From the IMG/VR virus record IMGVR_UViG_3300034198_027847, positions 1 to 20,732 of that record: a stretch of 20,732 bases of DNA, one strand, 5' to 3'. Of this stretch, positions 6,890-13,762 are shown piece after piece; position 1 is the first letter of the stretch; each line of letters opens with the position of its first letter. This DNA comes from a virus. The notes under the pieces are model-generated. The model ran no database searches. It was not told the DNA's origin and saw nothing but the letters and a program-made list of their open reading frames with translations. The position numbers and the translations under genes were made by a program.

Positions 6890-7766
6890 AGCCACATATG
6901 GTCCAAAAGATGTAACAGAGCATATTAAAAATTCTTTTAAAAATGAAAAATTAAATCTTTTTGTTTCTAATTCAATATTTGGTGATACGAATCATGGTGT
7001 ATTAAAAAAATTAACTATTGAATTTGATGATGGTTCTATATTAAAAACTAACGAAAATGAATTTTTAATTTATCCAGAAATATTAAGCGAAAGAATTGGA
7101 ATTTTTTACACAAACAATAATGATCAAAGAAAAGAAAAAGCACTCCATGCTAGTTTAGTAAGTTTAAAAATTGCATCAAAAGAAATGAATAATATAGTTA
7201 CATGTGTGTGGAACAGAATATCAGAAAATCCTTTTTTTGAAATAATTTCTCAAGTTAAAAATGGCAATCATTTAAATCAAGTTTTGCAAATTTTACAATT
7301 GCTTTATTTTATTAGAAAAAATGCAAAAAATGTAAAATATGTAAGTTTTTTAGAACATGATTGTCTTTATCCAGAAGATTATTTTGAATATGATGACTTT
7401 GAATGCGACTCTATATCAAACACTAATTATATAGGATTATGTTCTTCTGGTTGGCAACCTAATCATGGTGCAGTAAGACCAACATCTCAGGTAACTATGA
7501 AATTCGATAGTGCTATTAAACATTTTGAAAACATATTTCCAAATGCATTATTGGAAAATAGTGGCAGTTTAGAGCCTTGGTATTCAAAAGAAGCTTCTTT
7601 TACACCATTAAGCTGGAAAAACAAAGATTGGTTTTGTAAAAATCCATCGGTTCACATAAATCACGGCTATGCATTCACATCGCATTTTGAAACTTTTCAA
7701 AAGGTTTTTTCTGAATCAAATGAATACTGGGGTGATTATTCAGAATATGCTTATCTTTTTTCTTAA
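6876..7766 (+). CDS. GT-A-like glycosyltransferase with N-terminal beta domain
   Basis: A 296-aa protein with two parts. Residues 1 to about 67 form a small beta domain (VKATYGPKDVTEHIKNSF, LNLFVSNSIFGD, LTIEFDDGSILKTNENEF). I recall similar domains next to phage and bacterial sugar-transfer genes, resembling DUF3395-type beta domains. From residue 73 (IGIFYTNNNDQRKEKALHAS) a Rossmann-like segment leads to YVSFLEHDCLYPEDYFEYDD. Here E160-H161-D162 sits where GT-A enzymes place the metal-binding D-x-D, and HGAVRPTS and PSVHINHGYAFTSH follow. This fits a nucleotide-sugar glycosyltransferase, with the substrate unknown. It overlaps the preceding gene by 14 bases and is followed by the only long intergenic gap in the window, so it may end a transcription unit. 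Confidence 0.68.
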   Translation: MKIVKATYGPKDVTEHIKNSFKNEKLNLFVSNSIFGDTNHGVLKKLTIEFDDGSILKTNENEFLIYPEILSERIGIFYTNNNDQRKEKALHASLVSLKIASKEMNNIVTCVWNRISENPFFEIISQVKNGNHLNQVLQILQLLYFIRKNAKNVKYVSFLEHDCLYPEDYFEYDDFECDSISNTNYIGLCSSGWQPNHGAVRPTSQVTMKFDSAIKHFENIFPNALLENSGSLEPWYSKEASFTPLSWKNKDWFCKNPSVHINHGYAFTSHFETFQKVFSESNEYWGDYSEYAYLFS

Positions 7767-7952
7767 TTTTTCTACAAAAAACATTTGATTAAAAGTCACA
7801 AAATAGTCTTGCCACAATAAAAAAAATAAGTAAGATTTTGATCTGTCTTACCTACAATTATGGGTGTATTTATTTCCGCTGGTAATCGCCAGTATTACAT
7901 TCCTTTAGAGTTCCGCTTATCCTTGCGATAGCAGGGCAGATGGAGTTTTTTC
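7767..7952 (+). promoter_or_regulatory. Intergenic leader of the ribonucleotide reductase gene; candidate promoter and structured RNA
   Basis: This 186-base stretch is the only long gap between genes. Its left part is AT-rich with a weak promoter match, TTGCCA (7809-7814), 16 bases, TAAGAT (7831-7836). A hairpin GTAAGA/TCTTAC (7830-7835 with 7846-7851) follows. The right part (about 7861-7945) is noticeably richer in G and C than its surroundings. It can form CTGG/CCAG (7879-7882 with 7889-7892) or GTAAT/ATTAC (7882-7886 with 7894-7898). It can also form CCTTGC/GCAGGG (7921-7926 with 7931-7936) or the competing GCTTATC/GATAGC (7915-7921 with 7927-7932, one bulge). TTCCGCT occurs twice (7874, 7911). 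GGAG at 7942-7945 is the ribosome binding site. A published cis-regulatory RNA class lies upstream of nrdJ genes; whether this belongs to it I cannot test. Confidence 0.5.
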
Positions 7953-10244
7953 ATGTCTATTAAAGAATTGCAAAAATATACGGCTGTTTCCAAATACGCT
8001 AGATGGATTAAATCTGAAAAAAGAAGGGAAACTTGGGATGAAAGCGTACAAAGAATAAAAGATATGATGATAGAAGTTCATCCATCCTTGCGTAAAGATA
8101 TTGAAGAACATTACGAAATGATTAGGGATCAAAAAATATTGGGTTCACAAAGAGCATTACAATTTGGCGGTAAGCCGATCATTAAGCATAACGCAAGAAT
8201 ATTTAATTGTTCTGCCAGTTATTGCGACAGATTACGATTTTTCCAAGAATGTTTTTACTTATTGCTTTGCGGTTCTGGAACTGGATTTAGTGTACAAAAA
8301 CATCATGTTGAGTTGTTGCCAAAGTTTTCATCCACTAGATTAAATCCAGAAACATGTTGTTATGAACATCACATATATAGGGTTGAAGATTCAATTGAGG
8401 GTTGGGCAAATGCTCTTGGGGTTCTTCTTTCTTCATATTTTGAAACTCCAATAAAAGAGTTTGAAAGATACAAAGATATTGCAGTTGGTTTTAGTTATGA
8501 AGACATAAGGGAAAAAGGTGCTCCTTTAAGTTGTGGTATAGGCAATGCTCCAGGTTATCAACCACTAGAAAAAGCCTTAGAAAAAACTAGAGAATTGCTT
8601 GATAGATGTATTGCAAATGGGCAGACACAATTAAGAACAATAGATGCATTTGATATAGTTATGTTTGCTGCTGATGCTGTTATATCTGGCGGTGTTCGTA
8701 GATCTGCAACTATCGCTCTATTTTCTGCTGATGATGAATTAATGATCAACGCAAAGACTGGCGATTGGTATTTTACTAATCCTCAAAGGGCTAGGGCAAA
8801 TATATCTGCGTTACTTCACAGAAAAGACACTCCCAAAGAAGTGTTTGAAAATCTTTTTAAGGCCACTAAAGAATTTGGTGAACCAGGATTTTTCTTTGCT
8901 GATTATTACGACACTCTGTGTAATCCATGTTGTGAGATTTCATGGATAACAAAACATTTTTATAAAAAAGATGATCCAAAATTAGCCAAAGCTTTGTCAC
9001 TATACGAAGGACCAATAACAACAAAAGAGTCATGCAAAGACGATATGCCAGAAGATGAAGTTGGTCTTTCTGGTTGGGGATTTTGCAATTTGTCAACAAT
9101 TAATGGAAAAACAGTTACATCAGAACAAGACTTCTATGAAAGGTGTGCTGCTGCTGCCTTTATTGGTACATTACAAGCATCTTTTACCAATTTCCCATAC
9201 TTGGGTCATGTTACAGAACTTATTGCTCGTAAAGAGGCATTATTGGGCGTTTCAATCAATGGTATGCAACATCACCCTAAAATACTGTTAAACCCAACAA
9301 TTCAACAAAATGGGGCTAAAATAGTTAAAGACACAAATAAAAAATATGCAGAACTTCTAAACATAAGTCCTGCTGCAAGAACGACTTGCGTAAAACCAGA
9401 GGGTAATTCTGCTGCTTTGCTAGGTTCAGCTTCTGGTATTCATCCAGATCATTCTAAAAGGTATTTTCGTATTGTGCAAGCTAATCAGATGGAATCTCCA
9501 TATCAGCACTTTAAAAGCATTAACCCTCAAGCGTGTGAAGAATCAGTATGGTCATCAAATAAAACAGATGATTGCATAAGGTTTTGTGTACAAAGTCAAG
9601 ATGGAACAGTACTTAAGGAAGACATAGATGCTATATCTATGCTTGATGATGTTTTATCAACCTATAAAAATTGGGTTGTTGCTGGAAAAAATGAACATCT
9701 TTGTGTTAGAAAAGAGTTAAACCACAATGTATCTAATACAATACATGTAAAAGATAATGAGTGGGATAAGGTAAAAGAGTACATTTATAATCATCGTGCA
9801 GAACTTGCTGGAATATCTCTTATAGCTTCAACTGGAGATAAAGATTATAACCAAGCTCCATTTACGGCAGTTTATTCAATTGAAGAGCAAATAACCAATT
9901 GGGGTTTTGAAGCTACGGCTAAGGCTTATGAAACTTACCCAAAATTTTCTGAATATAATTTTAATTCTTTATGGGATGCATGTTCATGTGTTCTTGGCTA
10001 TTTTGAACCAAAAGACGATAAGCAAAAATCTTGGAAAACTATGGTGCAAAAATATGCAGATGAGCATTTTTCTTCTGATGTTAAATACGCTACTTATGCA
10101 CTTAAAGATGCTTATAATTTAGATTTGTGGAACAAATTAATAAACAATTATTCTGATGTTAATTATTTAAATGCTTTTGAAAATAGTGCTACAATAAACA
10201 TTCAAGGAGAACTTGCTTGTGCTGGTGGAGCCTGTTTAATATAA
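7953..10244 (+). CDS. nrdJ: Class II (adenosylcobalamin-dependent) ribonucleotide reductase, monomeric RTPR type
   Basis: A 763-aa single-chain class II ribonucleotide reductase, which reduces ribonucleoside triphosphates to dNTPs using adenosylcobalamin as radical source. It is close in length to Lactobacillus RTPR (739 aa). NCSASYCDR places C86 at the first active-site cysteine. NPCCEI holds the thiyl cysteine C326 and catalytic E328, and GFCNLSTING gives C378 as the partner cysteine. The C-terminal CAGGACLI supplies the reducing pair C756/C761 (C-x4-C, as in RTPR). GSGTGFS and KPEGNSAALLGSASGIHPDH are further family blocks. The thiyl and partner cysteines are separated by a charged insert of about 40 residues more than in RTPR. 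GGAG at 7942-7945, 7 bases before the ATG, fixes the start. It depends on host cobalamin and probably thioredoxin, and pairs with ThyX and the dNMP kinase. Confidence 0.94.
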   Translation: MSIKELQKYTAVSKYARWIKSEKRRETWDESVQRIKDMMIEVHPSLRKDIEEHYEMIRDQKILGSQRALQFGGKPIIKHNARIFNCSASYCDRLRFFQECFYLLLCGSGTGFSVQKHHVELLPKFSSTRLNPETCCYEHHIYRVEDSIEGWANALGVLLSSYFETPIKEFERYKDIAVGFSYEDIREKGAPLSCGIGNAPGYQPLEKALEKTRELLDRCIANGQTQLRTIDAFDIVMFAADAVISGGVRRSATIALFSADDELMINAKTGDWYFTNPQRARANISALLHRKDTPKEVFENLFKATKEFGEPGFFFADYYDTLCNPCCEISWITKHFYKKDDPKLAKALSLYEGPITTKESCKDDMPEDEVGLSGWGFCNLSTINGKTVTSEQDFYERCAAAAFIGTLQASFTNFPYLGHVTELIARKEALLGVSINGMQHHPKILLNPTIQQNGAKIVKDTNKKYAELLNISPAARTTCVKPEGNSAALLGSASGIHPDHSKRYFRIVQANQMESPYQHFKSINPQACEESVWSSNKTDDCIRFCVQSQDGTVLKEDIDAISMLDDVLSTYKNWVVAGKNEHLCVRKELNHNVSNTIHVKDNEWDKVKEYIYNHRAELAGISLIASTGDKDYNQAPFTAVYSIEEQITNWGFEATAKAYETYPKFSEYNFNSLWDACSCVLGYFEPKDDKQKSWKTMVQKYADEHFSSDVKYATYALKDAYNLDLWNKLINNYSDVNYLNAFENSATINIQGELACAGGACLI

Positions 10245-10345
10245 TGTCAAAAAGAATTGCAAAGATTTCAAAAACTAAAAAAGCAAAATTGGTGAAAAAA
10301 AATGCCGAAAAAAGGAAAAGTAAAAGGCATAGGTTCCCCTTTTAA
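10244..10345 (+). CDS. Possible 33-aa very basic peptide overlapping the next gene
   Basis: An ATG overlapping the nrdJ stop (TAATG) opens a frame of 33 codons in which 15 residues are Lys or Arg, ending KSKRHRFPF. It overlaps the start of the following glycosyltransferase by 44 bases in another frame. GGAG lies 13 bases before the ATG, rather far. In AT-rich DNA Lys-rich frames arise easily, so this may only be a coupling ORF that carries ribosomes from nrdJ to the next start, or noise. Confidence 0.25.
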   Translation: MSKRIAKISKTKKAKLVKKNAEKRKSKRHRFPF

Positions 10346-11165
10346 TCTTAGTTTTTCAAGTTGTTCAAACAACAGCCCAAAGCTTTTTGATTGGTCTAAT
10401 GAAGATTCAGATTTTTCTGTTTTCATGGATTATTCAATTCTTGATTGTTACAAATATCCAAAAGTTAAAAATGTTCCTAGATTTGGATGGTTATGTGAAT
10501 CTATAACAATATTTCAAAATCTGTATGATAAAATAAAATATGATTACAAAAAAATATTCAACGATATAGATTACATATTTACTTCTGATGAATACTTGCT
10601 TTCTTTAGATTCAAGATTTAAATTTTGTTATTCATGCAGCAATATTCCTTGGTCAAAAAAAGAAAATTGGAACATTTATAAAAAAACAAAAATGTGTTCG
10701 ATGATATGTTCAAATAAGTTGAGTTGTAATTTTCATGCTATTAGACAAAACATAGCAAAAAATAATATTGAAAAATTTGATTTGTTTGGCGGTTTTTTAA
10801 ATTCACCTTACACTGGTGAAAAATATGATGGTTTCTATAAAAAAGATAATGCACTAAAAGACTATATGTTTACAGTTGTTGTTCAAAATAATAATCAACC
10901 TTATTTTTTTGCTGAAATGCTAACAGATTGTTTTTCATTTGGAACAATACCAATTTATTTGGGTAATCCTAAAATAGACTTGTTTTTTGATTCAAATGGA
11001 ATAATATCTATAGGTTCAGAGGAAGAATTTAATAAAATTGTTCTTAGCGAAGAATTATATTGGTTTAAATTTGATGGTGTAAAAAATAATTTTGAAAAAT
11101 TGCAAACAATGGAAATGAGTGATGATTATCTTTATCAGCAATGTTTAAAACTTATGGAGGTTTAA
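10302..11165 (+). CDS. Family GT10 (fucosyltransferase-like) glycosyltransferase
   Basis: A 287-aa protein resembling family 10 alpha-1,3-fucosyltransferases, GT-B enzymes that use a GDP-sugar donor. The C-terminal donor domain is the telling part. KDYMFTVVVQNNNQPYFFAE is followed by MLTDCFSFGTIPIYLGNP, matching the GT10 pattern 'YKF-x-x-x-x-EN ... Y-x-x-E-K-L ... A-G-x-V-P-V-x-x-G'. The usual 'TEK' Lys of the donor site is replaced by Met (AEM), so specificity may differ. The N-terminal half holds CYKYPKVKNVPRFGWLCES and FDLFGGF. GGTGA (10291-10295), 6 bases before the ATG, is the ribosome binding site. It follows nrdJ closely. Fucose or a related sugar on phage or host glycan is a guess. 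Confidence 0.75.
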   Translation: MPKKGKVKGIGSPFNLSFSSCSNNSPKLFDWSNEDSDFSVFMDYSILDCYKYPKVKNVPRFGWLCESITIFQNLYDKIKYDYKKIFNDIDYIFTSDEYLLSLDSRFKFCYSCSNIPWSKKENWNIYKKTKMCSMICSNKLSCNFHAIRQNIAKNNIEKFDLFGGFLNSPYTGEKYDGFYKKDNALKDYMFTVVVQNNNQPYFFAEMLTDCFSFGTIPIYLGNPKIDLFFDSNGIISIGSEEEFNKIVLSEELYWFKFDGVKNNFEKLQTMEMSDDYLYQQCLKLMEV

Positions 11166-11166
11166 T

Positions 11167-11403
11167 ATGTCTCTATTTAATATTGGTGATATAGTTGCTT
11201 TAAAATCTGGTGGAATGCCAATGACTGTTGTGGCTTTTGGCGAAGAAACAAAAGAAGTTTTAGTTGTTTATTTTGATTTAGATGCTAATGTTATGCGAGA
11301 TGGTTTTCCAGCAGAATCATTAGAGTTTACAGAAAATAGATGGAAAATGAAGTATTGTGTTGATATAAACGAAGAAGATTATACAGATGATGAGGAATTT
11401 TAA
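11167..11403 (+). CDS. DUF2158-like small protein
   Basis: A 78-aa protein whose first half (FNIGDIVALKSGGMPMTVVA) matches the start of DUF2158/YodC-type small beta proteins ('GD-x-V-x-L-K-S-G-G-P-x-M-T-V'). A second strand pair and FPAESLEF follow where that family ends 'F-x-x-x-x-L'. A Lys/Asp/Glu-rich C-terminal tail of about 20 residues extends it. The function of the family is unknown; small SH3-like barrels often bind protein or nucleic acid. GGAGG at 11156-11160 precedes the ATG by 6 bases. Its TAA shares a base with the next ATG. Confidence 0.75.
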   Translation: MSLFNIGDIVALKSGGMPMTVVAFGEETKEVLVVYFDLDANVMRDGFPAESLEFTENRWKMKYCVDINEEDYTDDEEF

Positions 11404-11765
11404 TGCCATACTATGAATTTTCCTGTGAGTCATGCGAATACAATTTTGAACTTAAACTTTCTTTTTCTGAAAGTCATCCTAAAAATTGTCCAAAATGTAA
11501 AAAAGGAAAAGTAAATCAAGTTTATGATGGAAATACTATTGTCTGCATGAAAGGTGGTAATACAATAGGGCAAGTAGGCGAAGCCAATTACAAGAAAGCT
11601 GGTGGTAAAATTAAAGAGCATATGGCCAAAAAACAAGAATTAGAAGATTCAAAATTGCCTTGGTGGAGATCTGGAAAAGTTAATGGTTTAGGAAAAAAGG
11701 ATAAACCTTTAAATTTATCTAAAATTAAAAATGTTAAAAACTACATAGAAACAGGAGAAGAATAA
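11403..11765 (+). CDS. FmdB-type zinc-ribbon protein
   Basis: A 120-aa protein with an N-terminal FmdB-like zinc ribbon: MPYYEFSCESCEYNFEL, then CPKCKKG. C8-x2-C11 and C29-x2-C32 give four zinc ligands. This is the CxxC_CxxC_SSSS family first described as a formamidase regulator and common as a short protein in phages. The remaining 85 residues are basic and likely flexible (VGEANYKKAGGKIKEH, PWWRSGKVNGLGKK). A role in nucleic-acid or protein binding is usual for the fold but not shown. It starts on the last base of the previous stop and ends on the first base of the next gene. Confidence 0.8.
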   Translation: MPYYEFSCESCEYNFELKLSFSESHPKNCPKCKKGKVNQVYDGNTIVCMKGGNTIGQVGEANYKKAGGKIKEHMAKKQELEDSKLPWWRSGKVNGLGKKDKPLNLSKIKNVKNYIETGEE

Positions 11766-12013
11766 TGGGTTTAATTCCAAATGCTGGAGAAGATTCGCCA
11801 CACACAGCAATAGTTAGAATAAATTGGGAAGTTTTTCCAGTAAGTTCTGATGGTACATATGGATCAAATCAACCAGTTGATATTGGTTTGGTTTTACTTA
11901 GAGCAGACGGTATATCATTTCAAGAAGCTAAAAACAAATTAGAAGCTTTTTTGTCTAAAGCTATTGATGACAAAAACTTTGGGCACATTTGGAAAAGAGG
12001 ACAGTCAATATGA
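11765..12013 (+). CDS. Hypothetical protein, 82 aa
   Basis: A small acidic-to-neutral protein with a beta segment (AIVRINWEVFPVSSDGTYG), a strand (PVDIGLVLLRADGISF) and a C-terminal helix (EAKNKLEAFLSKAIDD), ending with a basic WKRGQSI. No family recognised. It is linked to its neighbours by one-base and four-base stop/start overlaps, so it is part of the same small-gene run. Confidence 0.65.
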   Translation: MGLIPNAGEDSPHTAIVRINWEVFPVSSDGTYGSNQPVDIGLVLLRADGISFQEAKNKLEAFLSKAIDDKNFGHIWKRGQSI

Positions 12014-12303
12014 AAATTGAAGATCACGGAAATTTTATTATAAGTTGTAGCAATTGTAATAAACCGCTTGTTGATTTGTTTATAACAAATATGGATGCAG
12101 ACATTCACTGGAAGTGTGTTGCCGAATGCTGTTATTGTGGAGATAAGAGTTTTGTTAAAGATATTAAAGGAATTTTCAGACCTGGTGGATGCGTTACAGT
12201 AGACAGAGAAAATCCAGATCATTTTACACAAGATACTCTTTTAACAGACATTGTTACTGAAGATAATAAAGTTATATTCAAAACACAGAAAGGAAAAATA
12301 TAA
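12010..12303 (+). CDS. Small cysteine-rich, probably zinc-binding protein, 97 aa
   Basis: A 97-aa protein beginning MKIEDHGNFIISCSNCNK. C13-x2-C16 and C40-x2-C43 (AECCYCGDK) make a probable zinc ribbon, with extra cysteines C36 and C41 nearby. The second half is beta-like with FRPGGCVTVDREN. The start is ATG 12010, overlapping the previous stop as ATGA, with GAGG at 11997-12000 placed 9 bases before it; a TTG at 11989 in frame is not needed. Family unknown. Zinc ribbons of this size often touch nucleic acid or polymerase subunits. Confidence 0.7.
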   Translation: MKIEDHGNFIISCSNCNKPLVDLFITNMDADIHWKCVAECCYCGDKSFVKDIKGIFRPGGCVTVDRENPDHFTQDTLLTDIVTEDNKVIFKTQKGKI

Positions 12304-12623
12304 TGTTTTCTGTAATTGGATTTGATAAAAATGGAAAAGAATGCGATCATGAAAACTTCCTGTCTCTTGCTAAAAAAAGCACTGATACAGATTTGAATAG
12401 TGAAAAATTTTGGGTTAAAGTTTGTACCAACGGAATAGAGTCTGGAAAACTTTTTGATCCATCTTCAAGTTTGTTAGAAGACCTAAAGCGTTTTGATAAT
12501 CATACAGATAAACATAGGTACTCATACAAAAGCGTAAATAAGGAATGTTTTAACTTTTACATTTCTTATTTATCAACCAACAATTCTTCATTTTTAAAAA
12601 ATGCCGAAAGGAATATATCATGA
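12303..12623 (+). CDS. Hypothetical protein, 106 aa
   Basis: A small protein beginning MFSVIGFDKNGKECDHENF, with a mixed alpha/beta look, many Asn, Ser and Lys residues, and no recognised motif. KFWVKVCTNG may be a strand; LLEDLKRFDNHTDKHRYSYK is a polar helix and turn. It shares a base with the previous stop and overlaps the next gene by 4 bases. Function unknown. Confidence 0.65.
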   Translation: MFSVIGFDKNGKECDHENFLSLAKKSTDTDLNSEKFWVKVCTNGIESGKLFDPSSSLLEDLKRFDNHTDKHRYSYKSVNKECFNFYISYLSTNNSSFLKNAERNIS

Positions 12624-12910
12624 CCAAAAAATCTAAAAATAGCCCTTTAAATGAAGTTGAAATATATTTTATTGAAGGTAACTGTTCATCTATGTCTTTA
12701 GGTGATATTGCAGAAAAATTAAGTAGAGATGTTGAATTTATTAAAGATATTTATGATAAGGCTAGAGTAAAAAAATCTTTAACATTTCAAACAAAACTTG
12801 GAAGCGTGGCTATGACAGCAGCACAATCTAGCAAAGGCGATGATATTGTTAGATCAAGTGAGAATGCTGCTTATATGAAAAAATTTAAAGACAGTATTCA
12901 TAAAATATGA
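12620..12910 (+). CDS. Small protein with possible helix-turn-helix, 96 aa
   Basis: A 96-aa protein. After a basic tail, LNEVEIYFIEGNC leads to MSLGDIAEKLSRDVEFIKDI (about residues 25-44). This has the spacing of a sigma-factor or resolvase-like helix-turn-helix: a first helix with D-I-A-E-K-L, a turn, then a second helix with V-x-x-I-K-x-I. The rest (TKLGSVAMTAAQSSKGDD and a short helix) is polar. If the reading is right it could be a small phage transcription regulator. AAGGA about 9 bases before the ATG is the ribosome binding site. It overlaps both neighbours by 4 bases. Confidence 0.6.
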   Translation: MTKKSKNSPLNEVEIYFIEGNCSSMSLGDIAEKLSRDVEFIKDIYDKARVKKSLTFQTKLGSVAMTAAQSSKGDDIVRSSENAAYMKKFKDSIHKI

Positions 12911-13362
12911 TTTGTAAAACATACGACAAAGAATATTTTGAAGATAAGACTTGTTGGGCAGTAGAGTTGTCCAATGGTGAAACCGTTTATCAAAACGATG
13001 GCTTTGATCAAACTGTTGAGTTTTCTGCTTGGGTTAGACTTAAAGAGTATTTGCACGAAAACAATTTGAAAATAGAAAAAATGTATGTGAGATTTAGATC
13101 GAATATTTTTTATCCTTTGGAAGATTATTGCGAAGGATACTTTTTCTCTATGGGCATCATTGGCATGATGTCTTCTACAGAAAATATAAATTTTTATATA
13201 TTGGGTTCGATTAAGAAAGATGTTGTTAAGATAAAAAAGATAAAAGTTCCAGAACTAATAGTTTTTGATGAAGAAGAAAGAAACATTTCTGATTGTACTG
13301 AGCAACAAGTAATTTTAAATACGAAAGAAAATTATGGCAAAGGAAAGATCTTCAAACAGTAG
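12907..13362 (+). CDS. Conserved-looking phage protein, 151 aa, unknown function
   Basis: A beta-rich protein with TCWAVELSNGETVYQNDG, SAWVRLKEYLHENNLKIEKM, YVRFRSN and FYILGSIKKDVVKIKKIKVP. The pattern of strands with one helix looks like a compact folded domain, and I have the impression of similar unnamed proteins in other tailed phages. No catalytic or metal motif can be picked out. It overlaps the previous gene by 4 bases (ATGA), and its last 29 bases are shared with the next gene. Confidence 0.68.
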   Translation: MICKTYDKEYFEDKTCWAVELSNGETVYQNDGFDQTVEFSAWVRLKEYLHENNLKIEKMYVRFRSNIFYPLEDYCEGYFFSMGIIGMMSSTENINFYILGSIKKDVVKIKKIKVPELIVFDEEERNISDCTEQQVILNTKENYGKGKIFKQ

Positions 13363-13762
13363 ATATGAATCTAGGCATGGTGGTGGTTGGATAACTCCAG
13401 CACAATTTTTGGCTGAGTTAATGTGTGAGCGTTTTGCCAAACAAAATCGTCAAGACATACCTCCAAAATTTTGGGATAAACAACCTTGGAAAAAAGAGTT
13501 TTTTAAACAGCTTTCTTTAGCAAATAAGCTTTTAGAAAAATATGATCCAGCATTAGTTTCTAAGGCTTTAAGATCACAAGAAGGTAAAAAAATATTTTCT
13601 TTAGGTGCTCCTTGGCTAATAAAACTTATAGAGTTTGAAGAATACAAGTTTAAGGAAGTAGACGAGAAGAAGGTTGAACAGGTAGAATCTCTTCCAGTTA
13701 AAATCTCTTTTGTTTCAAAGAAGTCAACACTAAGTAAGTTAAAGGATATTGAAAATGAGTGA
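13334..13762 (+). CDS. Helical phage protein next to the recombinase, 142 aa
   Basis: A 142-aa, mostly helical protein: SRYESRHGGGWITPAQFLAE, LMCERFAKQNRQDIPPKFWD, KQPWKKEFFKQLSLANKLL, YDPALVSKALRSQEGKKIFS and LGAPWLIKLIEFEEY, then a charged tail. No family is recognised, but the ordered helices with many aromatic residues suggest a conserved fold. It overlaps the gene before by 29 bases and the recombinase gene by 8, which suggests a link to recombination or replication, for example as an accessory DNA-binding subunit. That link is inference from position only. Confidence 0.66.
   Translation: MAKERSSNSRYESRHGGGWITPAQFLAELMCERFAKQNRQDIPPKFWDKQPWKKEFFKQLSLANKLLEKYDPALVSKALRSQEGKKIFSLGAPWLIKLIEFEEYKFKEVDEKKVEQVESLPVKISFVSKKSTLSKLKDIENE
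13741..13746 (+). promoter_or_regulatory. Shine-Dalgarno fixing the recombinase start at ATG 13755
   Basis: AAAGGA lies 8 bases before ATG 13755. The in-frame TTG at 13749 would be only 2 bases from it and is rejected as a start. Confidence 0.6.

Noticed and set aside
7830-7851. Hairpin GTAAGA/TCTTAC as a rho-independent terminator
   Set aside because: The 10-base loop is large and no T run follows the stem.
7767-7952. tRNA or classical cobalamin riboswitch in the nrdJ leader
   Set aside because: No cloverleaf with acceptor stem and T-arm can be drawn, and I found no match to the B12 box; only a general regulatory RNA is proposed.
9055-10122. Forward-strand frames at 9055-9291 and 9907-10122 inside the reductase gene
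   Set aside because: They overlap conserved NrdJ sequence in another frame and encode Leu-rich, motif-free peptides.
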